58,273 bases of DNA from Spirochaetia bacterium (GTDB lineage Bacteria; Spirochaetota; Spirochaetia; CAKZLE01). The stretch spans positions 1 through 58,273 of the forward strand of contig JAIPFY010000013.1 of NCBI GenBank assembly GCA_021736385.1, written 5' to 3'. The notes under the pieces are model-generated. The model was not told the origin of the DNA, ran no database searches, and saw only the letters and a list, made by a program, of their open reading frames with translations. A program made the translations under genes and the position numbers. This document shows, piece after piece, positions 34,531 through 42,118 of the stretch (the stretch's first letter is position 1; every line of letters starts with the position of its first letter).

Positions 34531-34625
34531 TACAATGCAGTCGATTTTTTTCATACCTCCTCTATTCATGGTGATCGACCCGGTTCCCTCTCCCTCCCCA
34601 ACTAAACCGGTCGATCACCTTTTTT
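34531..34625 (+). ncRNA. Predicted small RNA, copy 1 (sigma-54-dependent)
   Basis: About 95 nt from the predicted sigma-54 start to a T-run. The 5' part has CATACCTCCTCTAT (anti-SD like). The 3' half is a 15-bp terminator stem, GGTGATCGACC-C-GGTT with AACC-GGTCGATCACC (one bulged C), around a pyrimidine loop (CCCTCTCCCTCCCC), followed by TTTTTT. No plausible protein is encoded. The C-rich segments suggest it pairs with SD sequences of target mRNAs, as C-rich-loop sRNAs of the RsaE kind do; targets are not identified. Confidence 0.75.
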
Positions 34626-34655
34626 CTATCTTACAGGCATATACCATACGGTCCC

Positions 34656-34760
34656 ATGACACATCACCGTGAACAAGAAGATCAATATCCTGAGTCCCGC
34701 AGGGACCTGCCACAGCGAATCGTATCGGCTCGAACTGCCCGCAGATACTGGAGGACCATT
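34656..34760 (+). pseudogene. Decayed 5' fragment of rlmE
   Basis: The ATG at 34656 starts MTHHREQEDQY, parallel to MAKNRDQADHY of rlmE at 35008. After a frameshift the other frame gives GTCHSESYRLEL, parallel to GYPARSVYKLEE. The fragment ends at the unit border, where the second copy begins. A remnant of the tandem duplication, not expected to be functional. Confidence 0.7.
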
Positions 34761-34855
34761 GAGCAGATATGTCACACCTGCAGCCATCATGTCCTGTCTT
34801 TCACGATCTGCAGCAGCTCAACAGGCTTCCAGGGCCTCTGACAAGCCTGAATTGT

Positions 34856-34871
34856 TGGCATGGTATTTGCT
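34856..34871 (+). promoter_or_regulatory. Sigma-54 promoter of sRNA copy 2
   Basis: Same 16 bases as the first copy (TGGCATGGTATTTGCT); predicted start near 34882. A conserved block at 34788-34840 lies in the enhancer position but has no TGGT-N7-ACCA sites, so the activator is probably not PspF. Confidence 0.85.
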
Positions 34872-34881
34872 ATATCATAGA

Positions 34882-34978
34882 TGCAATGCAGTCGATTTTT
34901 TCATACCTCCTCTATACATTGGTGATCGGCCCGGTTCTCTCTCCCTCCCCGAAGAAACCGGCCGATCACCTCTTCTTT
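34882..34978 (+). ncRNA. Predicted small RNA, copy 2 (sigma-54-dependent)
   Basis: About 97 nt, paralogous to copy 1. The CATACCTCCTCTA segment is unchanged, and the loop keeps CTCTCTCCCTCCCC. In the stem, the A-T pair of copy 1 is a G-C pair here (CGGCC with GGCCG), a compensatory change that supports the fold. The trailing tract is TCTTCTTTGT, so termination may be weaker than in copy 1. The rlmE promoter overlaps its 3' end. Confidence 0.75.
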
Positions 34979-35001
34979 GTCTCAAGGGCATATGCTATAC
35001 T
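34973..35001 (+). promoter_or_regulatory. Leaderless promoter of rlmE
   Basis: TTCTTT (34973-34978), 17-bp spacer, TATACT (34996-35001), then six Cs and the ATG at 35008. It overlaps the tail of sRNA copy 2. Confidence 0.5.
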
Positions 35002-35007
35002 CCCCCC

Positions 35008-35610
35008 ATGGCAAAGAACCGTGATCAAGCTGATCATTATACGAAGAGAGCAAAGAAAGAGGGCTACCCGGCCCGTTCGGTCTATAAACTCGAAGAGATC
35101 CAGCAGCGATTCTCGATCATCAGACCGGGAGCGGTCGTCCTCGATATCGGGGCAGCCCCGGGAAGCTGGACCCTCTATACGCAGCGAAACCTGCTCAAAG
35201 GCCGTGGAAGGATCGTGGCTATCGATCTCAAACCGCTGACGCTCGATCCGCTTCCCGATCGCATCACCTTCCTGCAGGGGGACGCCTTCTCTCCGGAGAT
35301 CGCTCAGCAGGTGCGGGAAGCCGGACCCTATGACACCATCATCAGTGATGCAGCCCCTGCCACTACAGGCAACAGATCCGTTGATACCATGCGATCACAG
35401 GGGCTTGCAGAATCTGTTACCGCATTCGCAGCAGAACATCTCAAAGAGCATGGGAATCTGGTTCTTAAGATCTTTCAGGGAGGGGGAGAACAGGAGGTCA
35501 TCCGTTACATGAGGACCCTCTTCGTAAAAGTGAAACCCATAAAACCCAAAGCCTGCAGGAATGAGTCCTTCGAGCTCTTCCTTGTCGGCCTCGACAGAAA
35601 AGCCCCGTAA
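35008..35610 (+). CDS. rlmE: 23S rRNA (uridine 2552-2'-O)-methyltransferase RlmE/FtsJ
   Basis: 200 residues, close to the 209 of Escherichia coli. SAM motif VLDIGAAPGSWTLY, the catalytic K-D-K-E set with Lys in ARSVYKLEEI, SDAAPATTGNRSVDT and LVLKIFQGG. It methylates the ribosomal A-loop. The frame stays open upstream to 34669 but that part is the duplicated sRNA region; 35008 is the true start by family alignment and by its -10 box 6 nt upstream. Confidence 0.95.
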   Translation: MAKNRDQADHYTKRAKKEGYPARSVYKLEEIQQRFSIIRPGAVVLDIGAAPGSWTLYTQRNLLKGRGRIVAIDLKPLTLDPLPDRITFLQGDAFSPEIAQQVREAGPYDTIISDAAPATTGNRSVDTMRSQGLAESVTAFAAEHLKEHGNLVLKIFQGGGEQEVIRYMRTLFVKVKPIKPKACRNESFELFLVGLDRKAP

Positions 35611-35645
35611 CCGAAGCACAGAGCTGTGAGCAGGTCACCGTATGA

Positions 35646-35705
35646 GTGACCCTGAAGCTGCAGACAGGTCCATCTTCACGAACAGACTGCAGCCTCAGGG
35701 CTCAC
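35646..35705. terminator. Long imperfect hairpin between rlmE and the GH42 gene
   Basis: GTGACCCTGA-GCTGCAG pairs with CTGCAGC-TCAGGG-TCAC across a 24-nt loop. Convergent genes on both sides; no T-run. Confidence 0.55.
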
Positions 35706-35708
35706 CGA

Positions 35709-37718
35709 TCAGTCCAGCTTGATGATGCGAAGGTCCGTACCTGCGACCTCGAGCTTCCCGCGTACCGTCCTCCTGTCACGCAAGTCTGTCCCGGAATACT
35801 CTCCCAGATCGACGGTTACCGGTTCTCTGGTAAAGTTCAATATGAACATCCAGGAAGCTGCAGAGCCGGTCCTGATGGTTACTTCCACCCCCAGAGGGGC
35901 TGTGATCAGCGGCTTCACCTTCGCTTCTGTGCATATATGCAGCAGAAGCTCTCTCATATACCCGGCTTCAGGTCTGGCACTCACATACCACGCCGCTCCT
36001 TCACCGAACGTGTTACGGGTCACAGCAGGCTCACCTGCAAGATAGTCCTGAGTATATTCAGCATAGGCTTGTGCACCTTCAAGACGTACATACTCGGTCC
36101 ATAACGATACGGTACTCTCCCCTGCCTGTTCTCTGTTGGCTATCACATTGTACATATGATCCTCAAGCGGATTGAACTCCTCCACCTGAATCCCAAGTAC
36201 CGTTCTCAAAGGTCCGGGGTAGCCGTTCTCGAAGACTGCATCCTCCTCATCGGCTATACCGCTGAAGAAGCTGGTCACGAAGGTCCCTCCGTTCGAGACG
36301 TATCGCTCGACCTGTTGTGCCAGTGATGGTCTCACCATATAGCACAGAGGAGCTATCACCACATCATAGGCACTGAGATCACTCTCCTGGAAGATGATAT
36401 CTACCGGGATATGTGCATCATAACAGGCGGTGTAGTAGTCAAGGACGATCGCGCGATAGGAGACCTCACCGCTTGGACCGGGTGCATACTCCACAGCCCA
36501 CCAGTTCTCATAGTCATAGATGATCCCGACGCGGGCTTCGATCTTCGAGGTTGAGAGTTCGGCAAGTTCCTTGAGTTCCTTACCGATCGAGACGACCTCT
36601 TTGAAGACACGGGAGTGCTCATCTCCGGTGTGGGTGATGCAGGCAGCATGGAACTTCTCCGCCCCGCGTCTTGACTGACGCCACTGGAAGTACATGACCC
36701 CTTCCCCACCGCGTGCGATGGTCTGCATACTGTAGAGACGGTTCAGACCGGGATATTTCACCGTGTTGACCTTACGCCAGTTCACCTGCGAGGGGGACTG
36801 CTCGAGGAGCATGAACGGCTTGTCACCGGCAAGTCCTCTCATCAGATCATGATCGAGTGCGTTCCGTGCAGGGTGTACCCCGACTGCAGGGTTCGGATAC
36901 GAATCCCAGGTGATCACATCGATCTCTTTGGCCCATTTCACATAATCAAGCGGCTTCCACTCCAGCATGAAGTTCGTGGTGATGGGAACATCAGGGGTGA
37001 TCTCCCGCAGGATGTGTTTCTCGATGAGATAGCAGTTCAGCAGACTGTCGGACATGAATCGCTGGTAATCGAGCACCTGACCTGGATTATGCTGTGTGGT
37101 CGTCTGTCTCGGAGGCATGACCTCCTCCCAGCTGTAGTACCACTGACTCCAGAAGGAGGTGCCCCAGGAGGCATTCACCCCGTCGATCGTCCCATAGCGT
37201 TGTTTCAGCCAGGTTCGGAACTCGGCAGCACAGGTGTCACAGTAGCACACCGACACATGACAGCTGTATTCATTGTTGACGTGCCACATCGCCAGAGCTG
37301 GATGATCCTTATACCGCTCTCCGATCATGCGTACCAGCGCAGCGGTCAGACGGTGGTAGCTCGGACTGTTCGGACAGTAGGTCTGCCGGGAACCGTACCA
37401 GAGCCGATTGCCCTGTTTATCGACGGGGAACAGGTCTGGATACCTGCCATAGGCCCATGCCGGTACAGCGGCAGTAGCCGTCGCAAGGTCAGCAGCGATC
37501 CCGTACTCTGCGAGCAGGTCCATCACAGTATCGAGCCAGGAGAAGTCAAATGTCTGTTCATCCTTCTGCAGTTTGGCCCAACTGAAGATGCCCAGAGAGA
37601 TCAGGTTCACTCCCGCCTTCTTCATCAGCTTCATATCTTCTACCCAGTACTCAGGGCCCCACTGTTCCGGGTTATAGTCACCGCCGTATGCGAATCCCTT
37701 CAATCTCTCTATACGCAT
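35709..37718 (-). CDS. Beta-galactosidase, glycoside hydrolase family 42
   Basis: 669 residues. Starts FAYGGDYNPEQW, the GH42 hallmark. Acid/base Glu150 lies in WHVNNEY; nucleophile Glu306 lies in LLEQSPS. Cysteines 115, 158, 160 and 163 have the spacing of the structural zinc site of GH42 enzymes. No signal peptide: it should hydrolyse beta-galactosides in the cytoplasm after uptake by the ABC system encoded upstream on the same strand. AGGAGAGG precedes the ATG at 37718; the GTG two codons earlier is less likely. Confidence 0.93.
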   Translation of the reverse strand: MRIERLKGFAYGGDYNPEQWGPEYWVEDMKLMKKAGVNLISLGIFSWAKLQKDEQTFDFSWLDTVMDLLAEYGIAADLATATAAVPAWAYGRYPDLFPVDKQGNRLWYGSRQTYCPNSPSYHRLTAALVRMIGERYKDHPALAMWHVNNEYSCHVSVCYCDTCAAEFRTWLKQRYGTIDGVNASWGTSFWSQWYYSWEEVMPPRQTTTQHNPGQVLDYQRFMSDSLLNCYLIEKHILREITPDVPITTNFMLEWKPLDYVKWAKEIDVITWDSYPNPAVGVHPARNALDHDLMRGLAGDKPFMLLEQSPSQVNWRKVNTVKYPGLNRLYSMQTIARGGEGVMYFQWRQSRRGAEKFHAACITHTGDEHSRVFKEVVSIGKELKELAELSTSKIEARVGIIYDYENWWAVEYAPGPSGEVSYRAIVLDYYTACYDAHIPVDIIFQESDLSAYDVVIAPLCYMVRPSLAQQVERYVSNGGTFVTSFFSGIADEEDAVFENGYPGPLRTVLGIQVEEFNPLEDHMYNVIANREQAGESTVSLWTEYVRLEGAQAYAEYTQDYLAGEPAVTRNTFGEGAAWYVSARPEAGYMRELLLHICTEAKVKPLITAPLGVEVTIRTGSAASWMFILNFTREPVTVDLGEYSGTDLRDRRTVRGKLEVAGTDLRIIKLD

Positions 37719-37758
37719 CGTCACCTCTCCTGTACCCTGTCAGAATACCACTCTAGTA

Positions 37759-38598
37759 CTATTTGTTCGATCCCATCGTCAATCCCTGTATGAAATACTT
37801 CTGCAGGAAGAGGAAGATCAGGATCGTCGGCACCGCTGCAAGCAGAGCCCCTGCTGTTATGACTGTCCAATCCATGACGTATTGTCCCTGCAGCTTGGCA
37901 AGCCCTGCGGTCACCGGCATCAGTTTCTCACTCCTGAGCAGGATCAATGCCCAGATATAGTCATTGAATATCCAGGTGAACTCCAGAGTCGCGATAGCCG
38001 CCATCGCAGGGATGACCAGCGGCATGATGATCTTCGAATATATGGTAAAGTCGTTGCATCCGTCAATCCGTGCTGCTTCAGACACCGAATCAGGGATGGT
38101 GACCATATAGTTTCTCAGCACGAAGGTACAGAACCCCAGCTGGAAGGCCGTATGGATCCCGATCAGACCCCAGTAGGAATCATAGATCCCCAGCGCTTCT
38201 GAGAGTTTGAAGACCGGCAGCAGCAGGATCTGAAAGGGAAGCATCATCCCGCCTACGAAGACACCAAGCAGGATGTTCCTGCCCTTGAAGCGATACTTCG
38301 AGAGCGCGAAAGCAGACAGAGATGAGAGATACAGAGTCATCACCAGAGAGGGGATCGTGATGATGAAGCTGTTGGGCAGATACTGCTTCAGATTCCCCCG
38401 GTTCCAGGCTGCGATGAAACTGGTGAACTGCAGCTTCTTGGGGAACGAGAGGAACCCATAGGTCATGATCTCGTCATTCGAACGAAAGGAGGTCAGAACG
38501 GCTGCCGCGAACGGGATCATCCAGATGGCGACTCCCATGATCAGCAGAAAATAGATTAGAGTCCTCGTAAGTCTTTTTGTCGCTGTTCCTGATCGCAT
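37759..38598 (-). CDS. Sugar ABC transporter permease (MalG-like)
   Basis: 279 residues, six membrane helices. The EAA loop EAARIDGCNDFTIYSKIIMPLVIP is that of carbohydrate-uptake family 1 inner-membrane permeases and binds the ATPase. The start at 38598 has TAGGAG 5 nt upstream. It pairs with the MalF-like gene 8 bp before it. No ATPase gene is in the window, so a shared MsmX-type ATPase elsewhere is likely. Confidence 0.92.
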   Translation of the reverse strand: MRSGTATKRLTRTLIYFLLIMGVAIWMIPFAAAVLTSFRSNDEIMTYGFLSFPKKLQFTSFIAAWNRGNLKQYLPNSFIITIPSLVMTLYLSSLSAFALSKYRFKGRNILLGVFVGGMMLPFQILLLPVFKLSEALGIYDSYWGLIGIHTAFQLGFCTFVLRNYMVTIPDSVSEAARIDGCNDFTIYSKIIMPLVIPAMAAIATLEFTWIFNDYIWALILLRSEKLMPVTAGLAKLQGQYVMDWTVITAGALLAAVPTILIFLFLQKYFIQGLTMGSNK

Positions 38599-38606
38599 AC
38601 CCACTC

Positions 38607-39488
38607 CTATGACTCGTCTTTCATCACTACGTTGAGATAGAGAACGATGAACACAAGACTGATCATGAACAGGATCACGGAGATCGCAGCCCCATAGCCC
38701 ATCTTGTAGTTATTGAAGGATTCTATGTACATGAAGTTCGCCAGCACGCTGGTCATGTTATAGGGGCCGCCCCGTGTCATGACCGATACCAGATCGAATG
38801 CACGCAGGGAATCGATGATACTGATCACCATGACGACGATGGAGATCGGTCTGAGCTGCGGCAGGATGACATGACGGAACGACTGCCACTTGTTCGCACC
38901 ATCGATCAGAGATGCTTCCACCAGAAACGGATCGACGCTCTGCAGTCCTGCCAGGTAGAGGATCATCACATACCCGACCTGTCTCCAGATCGCTACGGTG
39001 ATGATCGATCCCAATGCATACTTCGGATCACTGAGCCACCCTCTTGCCAGTTCCCCAAGCCCGGCTGAGCGGAGGACTGTGTTGATCAGCCCCTGAGACG
39101 GGTTATAGAGCCAGGACCAGATCAGACCGCAGACAACCAGAGAGAGGACCATGGGGGAGTAGAACAGGGCCTTGAAGGCCTTTGCTCCCCGAATATCTTT
39201 ATTGAGGGCCATGGCCAGAGCTAGCCCGAAGACCACCGGGACGGTGATGAAGAACCCTATCCAGATGAAGTTGTTCTTGAGCGACAGGAAGAAGACAGGG
39301 TCCTTCATCAGCCGTGTATAGTTCCTGAGCCCTTGAAATACCGGTGCTGTCAGCCCATCCCACTTGGTAAGTGACAGATAGAAGGTATACAGCATGGGCC
39401 CGATCACCCAGATCATGTAGATCGTCAGCGGTGCGGCAAGGAACAACCACGGAGCAAGAGGATTGTATAAGCGTGATTTCTTTGTCAT
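38607..39488 (-). CDS. Sugar ABC transporter permease (MalF-like)
   Basis: 293 residues, six membrane helices; N-terminal PWLFLAAPLTIYMIWVIGPM and the EAA loop EASLIDGANKWQSFRHVILP. It forms a heterodimeric channel with the MalG-like partner for di- or oligosaccharide uptake. Located between the binding protein and MalG-like genes. Confidence 0.92.
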   Translation of the reverse strand: MTKKSRLYNPLAPWLFLAAPLTIYMIWVIGPMLYTFYLSLTKWDGLTAPVFQGLRNYTRLMKDPVFFLSLKNNFIWIGFFITVPVVFGLALAMALNKDIRGAKAFKALFYSPMVLSLVVCGLIWSWLYNPSQGLINTVLRSAGLGELARGWLSDPKYALGSIITVAIWRQVGYVMILYLAGLQSVDPFLVEASLIDGANKWQSFRHVILPQLRPISIVVMVISIIDSLRAFDLVSVMTRGGPYNMTSVLANFMYIESFNNYKMGYGAAISVILFMISLVFIVLYLNVVMKDES

Positions 39489-39513
39489 GAGGACACCTTT
39501 ATCATAGCAGAGG

Positions 39514-39574
39514 GGAACAGAATCACCTGCCCCCCTCCTGATTGTTCGATTCGACTTCTTATACGTTCTGTTCC
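39514..39574 (-). other. Stem-loop between binding protein and permease genes
   Basis: GGAACAGAA (39514-39522) and TTCTGTTCC (39566-39574) are exact reverse complements around a 43-nt loop. Such intercistronic structures often stabilise the upstream binding-protein message. Confidence 0.4.
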
Positions 39575-39577
39575 TGA

Positions 39578-40858
39578 CTACTCAGTGAACAGTTCCTGTC
39601 GGACCTCTTCCAGACGACTGGTGATCCGATCGATATCGGCTGCAGTATGTCTGTCCCAGAATTCCATGAAGGCATTCATCCCCTCATCTGCCATCTCAGG
39701 CGTCGTATCTCTATCATAGAACTGAGCCACGAAGTCTGCGGTATTGATCATCTCGATACCTTTCTTCTGTGATTCATTGAAGATACTCATATCGACTTCA
39801 CCGTTTGTCGGCAGTCGGCCGAGTTCGTTTGCCGTATACTCCTGGACCTCTTTTGATCCGAAGAATGCCAGCAGGGCTTTAGCCTCTTCAGGGTTCTTCG
39901 CATTCGCAGCCAGGAAATAGCCGTCAGTAGGAGCATCCTCACCTACCGGTATGGAAGGATCGATGATGGGGAATCTGAAGAAATCGATATCTGAGGCGAT
40001 CGATGACGGTACGGAGTCTCTGATGAAATCTCCCATCAGGTACATCGCAGCGCTTCCATCAGCCATGAACGGAATAGCTTCTGACCATGAGTATGCAGCA
40101 GGGTCTTCGATGAAGTACCCTTTATCGATCATCTTGCCCCATTCGGTGAAGACGTTCTTCACTCTCTGATCTGCATAGCTCTCTTTGCCGATCATCAGAT
40201 CGATGTGGAACTGAGGTCCATTCAGTCGCATGTTCAGGTAATCGAACCATGCAGCTGCAGTCCATCGGTATTTGGTACCGATCGCGAACGGGGTGACCCC
40301 GTTGCTCTTGAGGGTCTCACAGACATCCATGAACTCATCCCAGGTCTCAGGTTCTTCGATCCCATAGGAATCGAATACGGAGGGTCGGTAGTATACAGCC
40401 CACCAGTACCAGCTGGTCGGAAGGAAGTACTGTTTCCCATCCACAGAACTCATGGCCTGCCAGCTCTTCGCATAACTCTGGTTCCATCCCTCGTCTTCCC
40501 ATACGTCGCTGATATCCATGATCAGTCCCTTGTCGATGAAGAACCGTGCACGGTTCCCGGCGAACCAGGTCATGATATCCGGGGGAGTACTTGCGGTAAG
40601 ATACGCACGGATGGCGGTCTTGAAATCCTCATGTGCGATGATACTATGCACTACCTCGATGTCCCCGTTCGCTGCAGCGAAATCCGCTACCAGCTTCTCA
40701 TCTACCCGTCTCGGTTCCGGGTCACCATTCATCGAGTTATAGATGACCATACCTTTTTCTGATGCGCCTGCGGCACCTTCTGTCTGTCCGCTACCCCATA
40801 TGGGCAGAATCGATGCACACAGGATCAGAGCCAAGAGCATTAATCCTAACTTCTTCAT
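39578..40858 (-). CDS. Extracellular solute-binding protein for sugars
   Basis: 426 residues, MalE/UgpB-like (family 1). Signal peptide to about residue 22 followed by GSGQTEG, the spirochaete-style tail; no classical lipobox, although a Cys lies within the hydrophobic segment. Mature part has PPDIMTWFAGNRARFFIDKGLIMDIS and WDEFMDVCETLKSNGVTPFAIG, typical of ABC sugar receptors. It captures the sugar, most likely a galactoside given the GH42 gene in the same operon. AAGGAGG lies before the ATG. Confidence 0.92.
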   Translation of the reverse strand: MKKLGLMLLALILCASILPIWGSGQTEGAAGASEKGMVIYNSMNGDPEPRRVDEKLVADFAAANGDIEVVHSIIAHEDFKTAIRAYLTASTPPDIMTWFAGNRARFFIDKGLIMDISDVWEDEGWNQSYAKSWQAMSSVDGKQYFLPTSWYWWAVYYRPSVFDSYGIEEPETWDEFMDVCETLKSNGVTPFAIGTKYRWTAAAWFDYLNMRLNGPQFHIDLMIGKESYADQRVKNVFTEWGKMIDKGYFIEDPAAYSWSEAIPFMADGSAAMYLMGDFIRDSVPSSIASDIDFFRFPIIDPSIPVGEDAPTDGYFLAANAKNPEEAKALLAFFGSKEVQEYTANELGRLPTNGEVDMSIFNESQKKGIEMINTADFVAQFYDRDTTPEMADEGMNAFMEFWDRHTAADIDRITSRLEEVRQELFTE

Positions 40859-40904
40859 AAAATCCTCCTTAAGATCACATCCCTAACTATATAAGGATAT
40901 TCAT

Positions 40905-40932
40905 ATTATAAATGCTATATCTGAGTCGTCAA
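40905..40932 (-). promoter_or_regulatory. Promoter of the galactoside ABC/GH42 operon
   Basis: TTGACG (rc of 40927-40932), 16-bp spacer, TATAAT (rc of 40905-40910). It lies in an AT-rich 237-bp divergent region shared with the AraC gene, which probably binds here. Confidence 0.65.
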
Positions 40933-41095
40933 TCAAAGGATATGTACGAGTTTTCAACTATATGAATATTTATGAAGAAAATCTATTTGTCGCTTCATGA
41001 AATACAGTTAGCGGTTGAATATATTGATATAAGATATGCGTACATGAGAGAATCGATGATTAAAAATTGTAATATATACATAACTATAGTAAAAT

Positions 41096-41944
41096 ATGAA
41101 TATGAATGAACAAACATATCAGTTTTCCATCCTCACCGAGCTGGAAAAACAGCTTCCCTATTACCTTGTGGGGGTAGGTGCGAAATATGAGCAGGAGCCC
41201 ATCAACAGACCGTTCGGGTATCCTGACTTCCAGTGGATCCAGTTCCTCGAGGGCGAGGGAGTCGTCTCCATCCAGGGGAAGGAGAAACGCGTCAGTCCAG
41301 GGGAGGCGATCCTGCTGCTGCCGAATGTCGAACATAAGTACCATTCGCTCACTGACAGGTGGATCGTCTCATGGTTCACGTTCGGCGGTTCCCATATCGA
41401 GCGTATGCTGCAGACCATCGGTCTGACAGAATCCGGGTTCTTCACGCTATCAGATCCGGTGATCCTCGAGAACATGATCGAGAAAGCACTGTTCATCCTG
41501 CAATCTGACCAGCCCCTGAAGGGGCTCGAGGCATCGGCTATCGTCTACACCTTCATCCTCCGTCTCTATCGGTATGTGCACCTCTCTCAGGACGGCTCAT
41601 TCGAAGTACAGCACCACAGACTCAAAGAGGTCTTCTCCTATATCGAAGAACACTATAGCAGACCGATCTCCATCGCTGACCTTGCTGCGGTGATGGAAGT
41701 CTCTCCCCAGCACTTCTGCATCCTCTTCAAGAAGGCAGTCAAGTGCCGTCCGTTCGAGTACATCAATACCTTCAGGATCAACAAGAGTAAGAGCCTGCTG
41801 TGCCAGCACTCCGATCTCAAGATCTCAGAGGTAGCCTCGAGCGTAGGGTATGAGAGTGAAAGTTACTTCTGTTCCATGTTCAAGAAGATCGAAGGGACCA
41901 CACCCAAGCGTTTCAAGCTCCAGGAGAATGGGATCCTCTCCTGA
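41096..41944 (+). CDS. AraC-family transcriptional regulator
   Basis: 282 residues. An N-terminal cupin-like sugar-sensing domain (EGEGVVSIQGKEKRVSPGEAILLLP) and a C-terminal double HTH domain (ISIADLAAVMEVSPQHFCILFKKAVKCRPFEYI; KISEVASSVGYESESYFCSMFKKIEGTTPKRFK). Divergent from the ABC/GH42 operon, so it very likely controls it in response to the transported sugar. TATAGT ends 5 nt before the ATG; ATGs at 41096 and 41102 are both possible. Confidence 0.9.
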   Translation: MNMNEQTYQFSILTELEKQLPYYLVGVGAKYEQEPINRPFGYPDFQWIQFLEGEGVVSIQGKEKRVSPGEAILLLPNVEHKYHSLTDRWIVSWFTFGGSHIERMLQTIGLTESGFFTLSDPVILENMIEKALFILQSDQPLKGLEASAIVYTFILRLYRYVHLSQDGSFEVQHHRLKEVFSYIEEHYSRPISIADLAAVMEVSPQHFCILFKKAVKCRPFEYINTFRINKSKSLLCQHSDLKISEVASSVGYESESYFCSMFKKIEGTTPKRFKLQENGILS

Positions 41945-42013
41945 GAAACCTTACATCGTGTTGCATTTCACACACGACCTGCAACAAATTCACCTCATGA
42001 AGCTTTCGCGGTG

Positions 42014-42102
42014 TTGCATAAATATGTAATCATGTGTACTATCCAACCAATTTATATGGGTAAAAACGGTAATTTCACCGTTTTTATTGCATAAATATAC
42101 AC
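42014..42102 (+). promoter_or_regulatory. carAB control region: two ARG-box-like sites and a hairpin
   Basis: Two near-identical sites, TTGCATAAATATGTAA (42014-42029) and TTGCATAAATATACAC (42087-42102), match the ArgR core TGAAT-N4-ATTCA at 11 and 12 of 14 positions. Between them a 9-bp stem AAAAACGGT/ACCGTTTTT (42062-42085) could end the AraC transcript or attenuate. A possible promoter TTCACC-N16-TATACA (42074-42101) overlaps the second site. Confidence 0.5.
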
Positions 42103-42118
42103 TATCATAAGGATGGCC

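Larger units (their letters stand above)
34410..34760 (+). repeat. Tandem duplication, unit 1 (351 bp)
   Basis: Matches 34761 onward at a constant offset of 351-352 bp. It holds a conserved upstream block (34437-34489, 49 of 53 bases identical to the second copy), a sigma-54 promoter, a predicted sRNA, and a decayed 5' part of rlmE. The second unit continues into intact rlmE, so the duplicated segment ran from upstream of the sRNA into rlmE. Confidence 0.9.
34761..35110 (+). repeat. Tandem duplication, unit 2
   Basis: Second copy, directly abutting unit 1 (both begin at GAGCAG, 34410 and 34761) and running into intact rlmE. The right boundary of detectable similarity, inside rlmE, is approximate. 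Confidence 0.85.

Noticed and set aside
34396-34605. Open frames across the duplicated region (69 aa here, and 34669-35610 read through into rlmE) whose translations resemble each other
   Set aside because: The protein similarity is a by-product of the DNA duplication. The conserved parts are a sigma-54 promoter and a terminator stem, with a compensatory change that makes sense for RNA and not for protein. There is no SD and rlmE starts at 35008.
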